A DNA stretch of 25,628 bases from Ruminiclostridium sp. (GCA_003535195.1 DOHN01000127.1:2061-27688), one strand, 5' to 3'. Positions 9,299-17,830 are shown, numbered from the stretch's first letter. The notes: generated by a model not told the origin, from the letters alone. Numbers and translations: made by a program.

Positions 9299-10714
9299 AT
9301 GATGCATACAACCATGAAGAGAATTTTGTCAACCATTCTCTTATCCGCTGTTTTTGCGGCAACCGCCTTCGGTATTTCTGTACCTGCCAATGCAGTTCAA
9401 ATTACAGATCTGGATGAGTGTGCGGGCTTTGCCCGGCCGGCTGTGGAATACCTGATCGACAAGGGGATTATTGTCGGTAACAATGGAAAATTTAATCCTG
9501 CTGACACATTGACTCGGGACCAAATGGTGAAAATGCTGGTCGAAAGTATGGATATTGATATTTCTAATCCGCCGGCGACACCTTCTTTTATTGATGTTGC
9601 CCCGACCCATTGGAGTTTCCCTTATGTTGAGGCAGCTCTGAGGGAGGGTATTATTAAAATGAATGCCTCTAAAACCTTTGTGCCCGGTCAGAAAGCAACA
9701 AGAGAACAAATGTCTGCAATGTTTGTAAGAGCCTTGGGCCTTACCGATGAGCAGCTTCTGGTAAATCAGACACTGGATGCTGTAACAGGCCTTGCTGATG
9801 CTAATGCCGTATCAAAATGGGCGCAGGACTCAGTGGAATTCAGCCTTAACAACGGTTTAATGAATGGAATCGGGAACGAAAAATTTGGGCCGCAATTGGA
9901 TGCACAGCGCCAACAGGCAGCTGTTGTTATCTACAGGTTTATAATGGCCAAGGATTCACTCCAGCAAAAGGTCGCAGACTTTAGCAAAGAAATTCAGTTT
10001 CCCGAGTTTTATGATTCCATCAAGAATCCTGTTGAAAAGGAAAGCTTTATTGCTGATCTGAATAGTAGTTTTTGTGGACGTGATCTGGGCAGCGATGATG
10101 AATATACAGAATTTTTATCAACGCATGATGGTATTACCGGCTTTGTTAATGGCAAGGATTTTTCCATTGAGGATACAGGTTTTGTAAGAGTCTGGAATGA
10201 AACAACGGACTTCTATTATTGTATTATTTTTAAAAATGGTAAATTTTATTACAATCCTGGAGAAATGGGCTGGCAGCTTCTCAGCCCGCAGGAATTAATT
10301 GACGCAGGAATTTCAATTACTTCATTACAAAATATTACTCCTGATAACAGCGGTTTCTTGAGGAATTACAATAAGCTCCCTATTACTAAAAGTATAGAAG
10401 TGGTCGGAGAGACAACGTATACGGTATATTCGCTGCGATTCGATCAAAGCAATTATGACCAATATGGTCTGACTAATACCGAGGAACTCATTCAAAGCGA
10501 TGAAAAAATATCTGATGTGTATAATAACGGATTTGAGATTACCTATCAGATGTTTATAAACGAAAACGGACTTATTGAGAAAGGCAAAGTATTTATTTCG
10601 GGCAATTCTCTTGATGAGTCTATTGCACTGGATATGCTGGCAGAGGTGTCTGTCGACATAGACTACTTTGATCTTGGAAGGGATATCCCGGTTATAGCAC
10701 CTGCAATCAAGTAA
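9299..10714 (+). CDS. Secreted S-layer homology (SLH) domain protein with unknown C-terminal region
   Basis: A predicted secreted protein held on the cell wall by three SLH domains. Residues 1-32 form a signal peptide (MKR, then a hydrophobic stretch ending PANA). The SLH domains lie at about 36-88, 97-150 and 164-215, each with the TR(D/E)Q-type motif; the third has QRQQ in that place. SLH domains usually bind pyruvylated secondary wall polymer. The remaining 250 or so residues, with aromatic segments such as FYYCIIFKNGKFYYNPGE, match no family I can name. AAGGGGGA at 9287-9294 precedes two adjacent ATGs (9299 and 9302), so either may be used; the frame stays open further upstream but without a binding site. 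A TATAAT at 9250-9255 lacks a clear -35. The gene is a single unit with terminator candidates on both sides. Confidence 0.88.
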   Translation: MMHTTMKRILSTILLSAVFAATAFGISVPANAVQITDLDECAGFARPAVEYLIDKGIIVGNNGKFNPADTLTRDQMVKMLVESMDIDISNPPATPSFIDVAPTHWSFPYVEAALREGIIKMNASKTFVPGQKATREQMSAMFVRALGLTDEQLLVNQTLDAVTGLADANAVSKWAQDSVEFSLNNGLMNGIGNEKFGPQLDAQRQQAAVVIYRFIMAKDSLQQKVADFSKEIQFPEFYDSIKNPVEKESFIADLNSSFCGRDLGSDDEYTEFLSTHDGITGFVNGKDFSIEDTGFVRVWNETTDFYYCIIFKNGKFYYNPGEMGWQLLSPQELIDAGISITSLQNITPDNSGFLRNYNKLPITKSIEVVGETTYTVYSLRFDQSNYDQYGLTNTEELIQSDEKISDVYNNGFEITYQMFINENGLIEKGKVFISGNSLDESIALDMLAEVSVDIDYFDLGRDIPVIAPAIK

Positions 10715-10762
10715 TTCTTGCAAGGATAGGGTAAATCTAATACCTCCGTTTAATTATAGATA

Positions 10763-10795
10763 GGTCGTCTATTCGGGCGGCCTTCTTTGTATTTG
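10763..10795 (+). terminator. Probable terminator after the SLH gene
   Basis: GGTCGTC (10763-10769) can pair with GGCGGCC (10776-10782) using two G-U pairs, followed by the interrupted T-rich run TTCTTTGTATTT. It lies about 50 bases after the stop. The interrupted T-tract makes it weaker than the other terminators here. Confidence 0.45.
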
Positions 10796-10867
10796 CAGTG
10801 GAATTTCCGGCACATCATTGCAGACCAAATCAGCGAAGCATTAAAAGTCCCAAAGTTTGCAATCTAA

Positions 10868-10897
10868 TTGACACATGGATTGGTATTGTCTTACACT
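10868..10897 (+). promoter_or_regulatory. SigA-type promoter of folD
   Basis: A perfect TTGACA (10868-10873) is followed after 18 bases by TACACT (10892-10897, four of six). Transcription would begin near 10904, leaving a leader of about 35 bases. The promoter overlaps the longest open frame of folD, which supports the internal start chosen. Confidence 0.6.
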
Positions 10898-10937
10898 ATT
10901 TATGGTATTAATAATATTGGTAAGAAAGGTAGATTTC

Positions 10938-11801
10938 ATGGCATATACATCATTGAACGGAAAAGATTTGGCGAAGCGAATGAAGCAGTCCATGGCCCAG
11001 GAGGTAAAGGCTCTGTCTGAACAGGGCATAACACCCGGGCTTGCGGTGGTGATAGTGGGAAATGACCCTGCTTCAAGAATATATGTGAATAACAAGAAAA
11101 AAGATTGTGCCGAGGTGGGAATCAGGTCCTTTGAATATGCCCTTCCTGAGGAAACCGGAGAGGAAGAGCTGCTGGAGCTGATCGACGCTTTGAACCAGGA
11201 TTCCGCAGTGGATGGAATATTGGTTCAGCTGCCCATACCCAGGCATTTAAATGAGGGCAGAGTAATCCGAAGAATCAGCCCTGAAAAAGATGTCGACGCC
11301 TTCCATCCGTATAATGTCGGCGAGCTGATGATCGGCAATATGATCTTTTCACCGTGTACGCCGGCAGGTGTGATGGAGCTTTTAAAGGATGCCGGTATCG
11401 AAGTATCGGGAAAAAACTGTGTCATTGTAGGCAGAAGCAATATTGTGGGGAAGCCCATGTCCATGCTGATGCTTCATGCCAATGCAACGGTGACTGTCTG
11501 CCATTCAAAAACCAGGGACCTAGCGTCTGTCTGCAGGGAGGCGGATATTCTCATAGCCGCTGTGGGCAAGCCCGATTTTATTACAAAAGATTATGTCAAG
11601 AAAGGCGCCGTTGTCATTGATGTGGGTATTAATCGCAAGGAAGACGGGGGCATGACAGGGGATGTGGATTTTGCTGAGGTCAGCAAGATTGCTTCCGCTA
11701 TTACTCCTGTTCCAGGCGGTGTAGGTCCCATGACAAGGGCCATGCTTTTGAAAAATACAATTAAAGCTTGCAAAATGCACAAAAACAAGCGGCTTTCTTG
11801 A
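10938..11801 (+). CDS. folD: Bifunctional methylenetetrahydrofolate dehydrogenase / methenyltetrahydrofolate cyclohydrolase
   Basis: FolD interconverts 5,10-methylene-, 5,10-methenyl- and 10-formyl-tetrahydrofolate, supplying one-carbon units for purines and formyl-methionine. In acetogens it also serves the methyl branch of the Wood-Ljungdahl pathway; nothing in this window shows that route. The 287-residue length is typical. Seen are the catalytic YVNNK motif (Y49, K53), DGILVQLPIP, EKDVDAFHP, the dinucleotide-binding GRSNIVGKPMSML, and the signature PGGVGPMTRAMLLKNT. The ATG at 10938 follows AGAAAGG at 10923-10929. The open frame extends 21 codons upstream, but that part contains the promoter. 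Its TGA stop is embedded in the -35 of the next promoter. Confidence 0.97.
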   Translation: MAYTSLNGKDLAKRMKQSMAQEVKALSEQGITPGLAVVIVGNDPASRIYVNNKKKDCAEVGIRSFEYALPEETGEEELLELIDALNQDSAVDGILVQLPIPRHLNEGRVIRRISPEKDVDAFHPYNVGELMIGNMIFSPCTPAGVMELLKDAGIEVSGKNCVIVGRSNIVGKPMSMLMLHANATVTVCHSKTRDLASVCREADILIAAVGKPDFITKDYVKKGAVVIDVGINRKEDGGMTGDVDFAEVSKIASAITPVPGGVGPMTRAMLLKNTIKACKMHKNKRLS

Positions 11802-11826
11802 CATAAATTTTAAAACTGTATACAAT
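11798..11826 (+). promoter_or_regulatory. Strong SigA-type promoter of rny, overlapping the folD stop
   Basis: A perfect TTGACA (11798-11803) lies 17 bases from TACAAT (11821-11826, five of six). It is the best promoter in the window. The -35 contains the folD stop codon (11799-11801). Transcription would begin near 11833. Confidence 0.8.
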
Positions 11827-11833
11827 AGTTCCA

Positions 11834-11870
11834 TAATGGCATGAAGTATGCGTATTTTTTAGTGCCATTA
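11834..11870 (+). promoter_or_regulatory. 5'-terminal hairpin in the rny leader
   Basis: TAATGGCA (11834-11841) and TGCCATTA (11863-11870) form a perfect 8-bp stem around a 21-base loop. It starts within a base or two of the predicted transcription start. It lacks a following T-run, so it does not look like a terminator. A stem at the very 5' end could affect stability of the message; this role is inferred. Confidence 0.5.
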
Positions 11871-11921
11871 GATTGCTTTATTGATGATGAATTCATATGA
11901 AACAACTAAAGCCAAAAGGAG

Positions 11922-13493
11922 GTGAGTAGAATCGATCTGATATCAATTGTTATTGGACTGGTTATTGGGCTTATCGTAGCATTCATTAGTTCACTTATAT
12001 CCTTCCGAAAGGGAGTTGAGCATAGAAAACGTGTGGCCGAGGCAGAATTTGAGAGCGCAGAAAAGGAAAGCCAGCGTATTGTAAGTGAAGCTGAGAAAGT
12101 TGCAGAGAGAAGAAAACGCGATGCTTTGATTGAAGTACGCGAAGAAGTTCACAAAGGCAGAGTTGAACTGGAAAAAGAGGTTCGGGAACGCAGAATCGAA
12201 ATTCAGAGAACTGAAAGGCGGCTGCAGCAAAAAGACGAAACTCTTGAGAAAAAGATGGATACCCTCGAGAAAAAGGAAGAGGCACTGAACAGGCAGATTC
12301 ATGAAATTGAGGCCAGACAGGCTGATATCGAGGAGTTACACAGTAAGCAGATCGAAAAGCTGGAAAGTATATCAGGATTATCCGTTGAAGAAGCAAAACA
12401 GTATCTTTTAAACAATATTGAGGGCGAAGTCAAGCACGAAGCAGCCATCATGGTGAAGGATATCACCGATCGAGCCAAGGAGGAAGCAAACCGAAAGGCG
12501 AAGGAAGTTTTATCCACTGCCATTCAGCGCTGTGCTGCCGATCATGCATCTGAAATTACGGTTTCCGTTGTAAATCTGCCCAATGATGAAATGAAGGGCA
12601 GAATTATAGGGCGGGAAGGCCGGAATATCAGAACTCTGGAGACCCTTACAGGCATCGATTTCATTATTGATGATACCCCTGAAGCGGTTATTCTGTCGGG
12701 CTTTGATCCTATCAGACGTGAAGTTGCACGTATTACGCTTGAAAAGCTGATCGTGGATGGAAGAATCCATCCGGCACGCATCGAAGAAATGTTGGAAAAA
12801 GCACGTAAGGAAGTAGACAACACAATTCGCGAGGAAGGTGACAGGGCTACATTCGAAACTGGAGTCCACGGTTTGAATCCCGAAATTGTCAAGCTTCTTG
12901 GTAAACTCAAGTATAGAACCAGCTATGGCCAGAATGTTCTTTCACATTCTATTGAGGTTTCCCACCTGGCAGGTCTGATGGCTGCTGAATTGGGCGAGGA
13001 CGTGACGTTGGCAAAACGGGCAGGTCTTTTGCACGATATCGGTAAGGCTATCGACCACGAGGTTGAGGGCACCCATGTTACTATAGGTGCGGATATCTGC
13101 AGGAAGTTCAAGGAAAGTGAAGAGGTCATTCATGCTGTTATGGCTCATCACGGCGACATTGAAGCGACATCTGTTGTAGCGGTTCTTGTCCAGGCCGCTG
13201 ATGCCATTTCAGGCGCCAGACCGGGTGCCCGAAGGGAAACCCTGGAAAACTATGTTAAGCGTCTTCAAAAGCTTGAGGAAATTGCGAATTCCTTCCCTGA
13301 GGTTGAGAAATCATTCGCTATTCAAGCCGGACGTGAGGTGCGCATAATGGTCAAACCGGAGGCTGTCAATGATGAAGGAATGATCATGGTTGCACGTGAC
13401 ATTGTTAAGCGAATAGAAAGCGAAATGGATTACCCGGGGCAAATAAAGGTTCATGTTATTAGGGAAACAAGAGCTGTAGAATATGCAAAATAG
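11922..13493 (+). CDS. rny: Ribonuclease Y
   Basis: RNase Y is a membrane-anchored endoribonuclease that starts decay of many messages in Bacillota. One N-terminal membrane segment (about 6-27) is followed by a long charged coiled coil (about 35-200). A KH RNA-binding domain has [19 protein letters not shown] from residue 226, and an HD domain has the metal-binding pair H371-D372 in [12 protein letters not shown]. The end [10 protein letters not shown] and much of the KH/HD core match B. subtilis RNase Y (520 residues) almost word for word. The start is unclear: the GTG at 11922 overlaps its own ribosome binding site AGGAGGTGA, while the in-frame codon at ideal spacing (11931) is ATC. It begins the rny-ymdB-spoVS cluster seen in Bacillus and has a strong promoter with a leader hairpin. 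Confidence 0.96.
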   Translation: MSRIDLISIVIGLVIGLIVAFISSLISFRKGVEHRKRVAEAEFESAEKESQRIVSEAEKVAERRKRDALIEVREEVHKGRVELEKEVRERRIEIQRTERRLQQKDETLEKKMDTLEKKEEALNRQIHEIEARQADIEELHSKQIEKLESISGLSVEEAKQYLLNNIEGEVKHEAAIMVKDITDRAKEEANRKAKEVLSTAIQRCAADHASEITVSVVNLPNDEMKGRIIGREGRNIRTLETLTGIDFIIDDTPEAVILSGFDPIRREVARITLEKLIVDGRIHPARIEEMLEKARKEVDNTIREEGDRATFETGVHGLNPEIVKLLGKLKYRTSYGQNVLSHSIEVSHLAGLMAAELGEDVTLAKRAGLLHDIGKAIDHEVEGTHVTIGADICRKFKESEEVIHAVMAHHGDIEATSVVAVLVQAADAISGARPGARRETLENYVKRLQKLEEIANSFPEVEKSFAIQAGREVRIMVKPEAVNDEGMIMVARDIVKRIESEMDYPGQIKVHVIRETRAVEYAK

Positions 13494-13500
13494 TCTTAAG

Positions 13501-13530
13501 CAGGAAGCGTGAAAACGCTTCCTGTATTTT
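13501..13530 (+). terminator. Hairpin terminator or attenuator between rny and ymdB
   Basis: CAGGAAGCG (13501-13509) and CGCTTCCTG (13516-13524) form a perfect 9-bp stem with a 6-base loop, followed by TATTTT. It lies between the rny stop and the ymdB ribosome binding site, with only 53 bases between the genes. It probably reduces read-through, or serves as a processing boundary. Confidence 0.7.
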
Positions 13531-13546
13531 GAAAGGAAGAAATTTT

Positions 13547-14332
13547 TTGAAAATCCTTTTTATCGGGGATGTGTTTGGCGAAGCAGGAAGAAAAGCGCTG
13601 AAGGCAGAAATGCCTGAATTGAAATCACAATATAGACCTGATTTTTGTATTGCAAACGGGGAAAATTCCGCGGGAGGAAGAGGAATCAGTTATAATACTG
13701 CCCAGGATATTTTAGAAAGCGGAATTGATCTTATCACCATGGGAAATCATACCTGGGCCCGCAAGGAAGTTCTCAACATTATTGATTCAGGGATCAAAAT
13801 TATAAGGCCGGCCAATTATCCCAAGGGCGTACCGGGAAAAGGCCACATGATCATAGAAAAAAACGGAATACGGCTGGCCGCAATAAATCTTTTAGGGCGT
13901 GTATATATGGATAACCCGGTGGATTGTCCTTTTAAGACCATAGATCATGAGCTTGCCTGCCTGAAAGGGCAAGCCGATGTCATATTTGTAGATTTTCACG
14001 CAGAGGCAACCAGTGAAAAGATCGCCTTGGGCTATTATGTTGACGGACGTGCGTCATGTATGGTAGGAACCCATACACATGTTCAGACAGCCGATGAGAA
14101 GATATTGGAAAAAGGAACGGCATATATTTCTGATGTGGGAATGACAGGGCCTGCACAGGGCGTTATTGGCGTTGATAAAAATTTGATTATTAAAAAATTC
14201 ACCCTGGGGCTTCCCATCCAGCATGAGATTGCAAAGGGAAAGGTCCAAATAAATGCAGTGATTATCACAATTGATGAGGAAACTAAAAAAGCAGTTGATA
14301 TAAAAAGAATCGCATACTGTGTTAAACCGTAG
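13547..14332 (+). CDS. ymdB: YmdB-family metallophosphoesterase (TIGR00282)
   Basis: A two-metal phosphoesterase. The B. subtilis relative cleaves 2',3'-cyclic AMP and influences biofilm and motility gene choice. The 261-residue product begins MKILFIGDVFGEAGRKAL and retains expected metal ligands: D8, E39 and N40 (NGEN), N67-H68 (GNHTW), H151 (DFHAEATSEK) and H176/H178 (GTHTHVQTAD). The start is TTG at 13547, chosen because AAAGGAAG at 13532-13539 is spaced 7 bases and the protein then matches the family N-terminus. The longer frame would begin within the terminator tail. Its 3' end is 28 bases before spoVS. The order rny-ymdB-spoVS is that of B. subtilis. Activity is inferred from family membership. 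Confidence 0.93.
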   Translation: MKILFIGDVFGEAGRKALKAEMPELKSQYRPDFCIANGENSAGGRGISYNTAQDILESGIDLITMGNHTWARKEVLNIIDSGIKIIRPANYPKGVPGKGHMIIEKNGIRLAAINLLGRVYMDNPVDCPFKTIDHELACLKGQADVIFVDFHAEATSEKIALGYYVDGRASCMVGTHTHVQTADEKILEKGTAYISDVGMTGPAQGVIGVDKNLIIKKFTLGLPIQHEIAKGKVQINAVIITIDEETKKAVDIKRIAYCVKP

Positions 14333-14360
14333 GATTGATTTGTTTTCGGAGGTTGTTGAA

Positions 14361-14630
14361 ATGGATGTCTTGAAGGTTTCTTCCAGGTCCAATCCCAATT
14401 CTGTAGCGGGGGCTATTGCAGGTGTAGTAAGAGACAAGGGGATGGCTGAGGTTCAATCTATTGGCGCCGGCGCATTAAACCAGGCTGTGAAGGCTGTGGC
14501 CATTGCCCGTGGATTTCTTGCTCCATTAGGTGTTGAACTGGTTTGCATTCCCGCATTTTCAGAGGTTAATGTGGACGGGGAAGAAAGAACCGCCATGAAG
14601 CTGATTGTTGAGCCGCGCAGAGCGGTATAA
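14361..14630 (+). CDS. spoVS: Stage V sporulation protein S
   Basis: SpoVS is a small Alba-like, probably nucleic-acid-binding protein that affects septation timing and spore coat completion in B. subtilis. The 89-residue protein (MDVLKVSSRSNPNSVAGAIA, then IGAGALNQAVKAVAIARGF and DGEERTAMKLIVEPR) is close to the 86-residue Bacillus protein over its whole length. The ATG at 14361 has GGAGG at 14348-14352. The frame extends 14 codons upstream into the end of ymdB, but those codons lack similarity to SpoVS. It ends the rny-ymdB-spoVS cluster; no separate promoter is obvious. The imperfect hairpin after it lacks a T-tract. SpoVS homologues also occur in non-sporulating bacteria, so it supports but does not prove spore formation. 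Confidence 0.95.
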   Translation: MDVLKVSSRSNPNSVAGAIAGVVRDKGMAEVQSIGAGALNQAVKAVAIARGFLAPLGVELVCIPAFSEVNVDGEERTAMKLIVEPRRAV

Positions 14631-14770
14631 AAGAGCCCGCCCGCTTTGAGCAAAAGATTGCTGTCGGGTCCCGGGAAATTTATTATTTCACAATAGGAAT
14701 CTTCGGCCGGATCCTAAAGATTCTTGTTATGGTACATAATAAAGGCAGAATATATATCGGAGGCATCGAT

Positions 14771-16504
14771 ATGGGTTATATAAATGAATATAACTTCTGG
14801 CTTAAGAGCGATTATTTTGATGGAGCTACCAAAGCGGAACTTTTGGCGATTAAGAATGATGAAAAGGAGATAGAGGACCGGTTTTATCGTGAACTTGAAT
14901 TTGGTACGGGCGGTATGAGAGGACTTATAGGCGCCGGCACCAATCGCATGAACAAATATACTGTGCGTAAAGCTGCACATGGCTTTGCGAATTTTATAAA
15001 GAAAATACATGACGGTGATAAAAGTGTAGCAATTGCTTATGATTCCCGTCATTGTTCCTATAAATTTGCCCTGGAAACCGCTCTTGCTATGGCTTGCAAC
15101 GGCATCAGGGCTTATTTGTTTGATGAACTCCGCCCAACCCCTGAGTTGTCTTTTGCCGTGAGGCATCTTGGCTGTGATGGCGGTGTTGTTATTACGGCGA
15201 GCCACAACCCAAAAGAATATAACGGTTTTAAAGCGTATGGCAGTGACGGCGGCCAGCTCCCTCCCAGGGAATCTGATTTGGTCATCGCAGAGGTGGAGGC
15301 GATTTCCGATCTGTCTTCAGTTCCCTGTATCAGTCAGGAAGAGGCCCTTCGAAAAGGTTTTCTGGTGTTCATTGGAAAAGAAATTGACGATGCCTATATG
15401 GAAGCTGTGAAGAAGGTATGTGTCAATGCCGGGATTCCCCAAAAATACGGAAAAGACTCAAAGATCATCTATACGCCTCTGCATGGATCAGGGAACAAAC
15501 CCGTTCGCCGTATACTAAAAGAGATTGGCTTTGATCAGGTATCGGTAGTCAAAGAACAGGAACTGCCCGATCCCGAGTTTTCGACGGTTAAATATCCCAA
15601 CCCTGAAGAAAAGGCGGCTTTTGCTATTGCCATTCAGTACGCCCAAAAAGAAAATGTGGACCTTGTCATAGGTACAGATCCTGATTGCGATCGAATGGGC
15701 GTCGTTGTAAAAGACTCAAAGGGCCAATACATTACGCTTACCGGCAATCAAACCGGTTGTCTTCTGTTGGAATATATTCTTTCACAAAAGAAGTTAAAAG
15801 GGGAACTCCCGGAAAATGCTTTTGTGGTTAAGACCATTGTAACAAGTGATTTAGCAAGAAAAATCGCCAATCACTATAAAGTGGAAATTTTAGATGTTCT
15901 CACCGGTTTTAAATTTATCGGGGAACAAATAAGGCTTTTAGATGATATGGGAAAGAAAAAATTTATATTTGGCTTTGAAGAGAGTTATGGATATCTTGCC
16001 GGCACTCATGCCAGGGATAAGGATGCCGTAGTTGCTTCTATGCTCATAGCCGAGGTTTATGCCTGGTATAAGTCCAGAGGGTTGAACCTGTACCAGGGCC
16101 TTTTGGAGATTTATGATAAGTATGGATATGTAAAGGAAGCCATTGATTCCTTTACCTTAAAAGGAAAGGAAGGCCTGCAGAGGATAGGCGCCGCCATGGA
16201 TTTCCTGAGAGCCGAAAAGCCTGAAAAATTCGGCAATTTAGAGGTTTCTTCTGTCTTTGACTACGAAAATCAGGTTTGTCAAAATTTTGAAACAGGGCGC
16301 AGCGAGCCTTTATCTTTGCCCCGGTCCAATGTGCTTTACCATAAAATGGCATCGGATTCATGGTTTTGCATCAGGCCTTCCGGAACCGAACCGAAGATTA
16401 AAATTTATTACGGGGTATCTTCCGATTCTGAGGAGAAATCTATAAGCTGCCTGGAAATTCTGAGAAAGAATGTGCTTTCGGTCGTGAAACCATTATTGGA
16501 TTAA
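14771..16504 (+). CDS. pgcA: Phosphoglucomutase/phosphomannomutase (alpha-D-phosphohexomutase)
   Basis: This enzyme interconverts hexose 1- and 6-phosphates, feeding nucleotide-sugar synthesis for wall polymers and glycogen. All four family loops are visible. The phosphoserine loop is ITASHNPKEYNG with S144, and the metal loop is GTDPDCDR with D303, D305 and D307. The sugar-specificity loop is FGFEESYGYLAGTHARDKD, and the phosphate-binding loop near the C-terminus is CIRPSGTEPKIK. The 577-residue length matches the PgcA type of B. subtilis (about 580) rather than the 450-residue GlmM type. The ATG at 14771 has GGAGG at 14759-14763; the frame is open 14 codons further upstream without such a site. 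It is on the spoVS strand after 140 bases, where no convincing promoter was found. Substrate preference cannot be read from sequence. Confidence 0.94.
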   Translation: MGYINEYNFWLKSDYFDGATKAELLAIKNDEKEIEDRFYRELEFGTGGMRGLIGAGTNRMNKYTVRKAAHGFANFIKKIHDGDKSVAIAYDSRHCSYKFALETALAMACNGIRAYLFDELRPTPELSFAVRHLGCDGGVVITASHNPKEYNGFKAYGSDGGQLPPRESDLVIAEVEAISDLSSVPCISQEEALRKGFLVFIGKEIDDAYMEAVKKVCVNAGIPQKYGKDSKIIYTPLHGSGNKPVRRILKEIGFDQVSVVKEQELPDPEFSTVKYPNPEEKAAFAIAIQYAQKENVDLVIGTDPDCDRMGVVVKDSKGQYITLTGNQTGCLLLEYILSQKKLKGELPENAFVVKTIVTSDLARKIANHYKVEILDVLTGFKFIGEQIRLLDDMGKKKFIFGFEESYGYLAGTHARDKDAVVASMLIAEVYAWYKSRGLNLYQGLLEIYDKYGYVKEAIDSFTLKGKEGLQRIGAAMDFLRAEKPEKFGNLEVSSVFDYENQVCQNFETGRSEPLSLPRSNVLYHKMASDSWFCIRPSGTEPKIKIYYGVSSDSEEKSISCLEILRKNVLSVVKPLLD

Positions 16505-16537
16505 TTACACCCCTTTTATTGTGAAACATCCGCACTA

Positions 16538-16558
16538 AAACATCACTCTGCCGCTTTT
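16538..16558 (-). repeat. Dispersed intergenic repeat, copy A (inverted)
   Basis: Read on the minus strand this carries AAAAGCGGCAGAGTGATG followed by TTT. It matches copy B at 17831-17851 at 20 of 21 positions in opposite orientation, so A and B flank the HD-GYP gene as an inverted pair. A shorter copy C lies at 21776-21788. Confidence 0.6.
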
Positions 16559-16591
16559 CGAAGCAACAATGCTAGCGGGTGAGGTTATTAT

Positions 16592-16618
16592 TAATTTTTT
16601 TAAAGACACAGCCGATAC
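16592..16618 (+). promoter_or_regulatory. Candidate SigD (flagellar sigma) promoter of the HD-GYP gene
   Basis: TAAT (16592-16595), a spacer of exactly 15 bases, then GCCGATAC (16611-16618). The SigD consensus is TAAA-N15-GCCGATAT, so eleven... of the twelve specified bases the site differs only at the last base of each box. Transcription would begin near 16625, about 95 bases before the gene. Confidence 0.55.
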
Positions 16619-16718
16619 AAATAGTAGAATAAAAATATGTCTGAATGCATTGGTAATGCCTGCAAATAGATAGAGATGGCGTTACTATTCTGATATGTTT
16701 TTGGAGGGGTAAATCTTT

Positions 16719-17783
16719 GTGAGAAGAGTGAGGCTGAACAGAGCGCTAGTAGGTGTTCCTGTTGCGCGTACCATTATTTCACTGGATGGCATTGTTCTAT
16801 TATCTGCGGGATCAACACTGACCGAAGAAATCATTACCAACCTGGGAAATTATAAAATCACCGAAATATATATAGATGACGATTACTCAAAGGGCATTTC
16901 TGTTCCTGAAACGGTCAAGGAAGAGATCATCACTGATGTAAAGGCCCAGATAAAGCGTATCATGTCAATGCCGAGCATAAAAATATCGGTGGACAGCGAG
17001 AAAATTATCGGGATAGTGAACAGGCTGGTAGCCAGTATATTGGAAAACGACTTTATCATTGTAAGCCTTTCGGATATCAGATCGATAGATGATTATACCT
17101 ATTCCCACAGCGTCAACGTCTGCATATTTTCTTTGATCATCAGCCTATCCTTAGGCATAAAAGGGAAAAAGCTGCGGGATATTGGGGTAGGGGCACTTTT
17201 GCATGATATCGGAAAGGTCATGGTCAGCGAAGATATTCTGAAAAAGCCGTCGGCTCTTACTATGGAAGAATATGCCGAGGTGCAGAAGCATACTGTTTAC
17301 GGTTATGATATCTTAAAAAACTCTCCCGGCTTTCATCCAACCGTTCGTATGATTGCGCTGACCCACCATGAGCGCATTGACGGCAGCGGCTATCCCTATA
17401 ATCTTAAGAATAATGATCTTTCCATGCCTTCCCGCATTGTTGCGGCGGCTGATGTTTTTGATGCCTTAACCACCGACCGGGTATACCGTAAAAAAATGCT
17501 TCCCAACGAAGTGATGGAATATATGGCTTCCCTTGCGGGCAAATATTTCGATAAAGCAGTTATCAATGCTTTAATCAGCCATATTGCCAATTTCCCCGTG
17601 GGGACGGCTGTAATACTCAATTCGGGGGAAAAAGGGCTGGTCATTAAAAACAATCCGAGGATGCCCAACCGACCGGTGATTCGTGTTGTTTTAGATGAAC
17701 AGGGACAAGCCGTTAAAAAATCAAAGGAAGTGGATTTGTCAAAAAGGCTTGAATATCGCGTTATTGACATGTGGGACATTTGA
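16719..17783 (+). CDS. HD-GYP domain cyclic-di-GMP phosphodiesterase
   Basis: HD-GYP proteins hydrolyse cyclic-di-GMP and so favour motility over sessile growth. This 354-residue protein has an N-terminal region of about 120 residues of the type common before HD-GYP domains, then a complete catalytic domain. Visible are H130, the HD pair H162-D163 in LLHDIGK, H191, H216-H217, GSGYP at 222-226, and AAADVFDALTTDRVYRKKM after it. All the expected metal ligands and the GYP signature are present, so it is probably active. A tail of about 60 residues follows. The GTG at 16719 follows GGAGGGG at 16703-16709, spacing somewhat long. A SigD-like promoter lies upstream, and an inverted repeat pair flanks the gene. 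No receiver, PAS or membrane segment is attached, so its input signal is unknown. Confidence 0.93.
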   Translation: MRRVRLNRALVGVPVARTIISLDGIVLLSAGSTLTEEIITNLGNYKITEIYIDDDYSKGISVPETVKEEIITDVKAQIKRIMSMPSIKISVDSEKIIGIVNRLVASILENDFIIVSLSDIRSIDDYTYSHSVNVCIFSLIISLSLGIKGKKLRDIGVGALLHDIGKVMVSEDILKKPSALTMEEYAEVQKHTVYGYDILKNSPGFHPTVRMIALTHHERIDGSGYPYNLKNNDLSMPSRIVAAADVFDALTTDRVYRKKMLPNEVMEYMASLAGKYFDKAVINALISHIANFPVGTAVILNSGEKGLVIKNNPRMPNRPVIRVVLDEQGQAVKKSKEVDLSKRLEYRVIDMWDI

Positions 17784-17830
17784 ACGTCAAAAATCGCGCA
17801 TTCTCTTTAATTTTCAATTCGTAATTCGCC

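Noticed and set aside
11884..11929. Two short leader frames (11884-11925 and 11897-11929) before rny, one overlapping the GTG.
   Set aside because: Neither has a ribosome binding site; they could matter for coupling but nothing supports translation.
14637..14690. Possible terminator after spoVS (CCCG...CGGG).
   Set aside because: Pairing is imperfect and no T-tract follows.
16551..16577. CCGCT/AGCGG hairpin after the phosphoglucomutase gene.
   Set aside because: Five pairs only, with the T-run too far downstream for a terminator.
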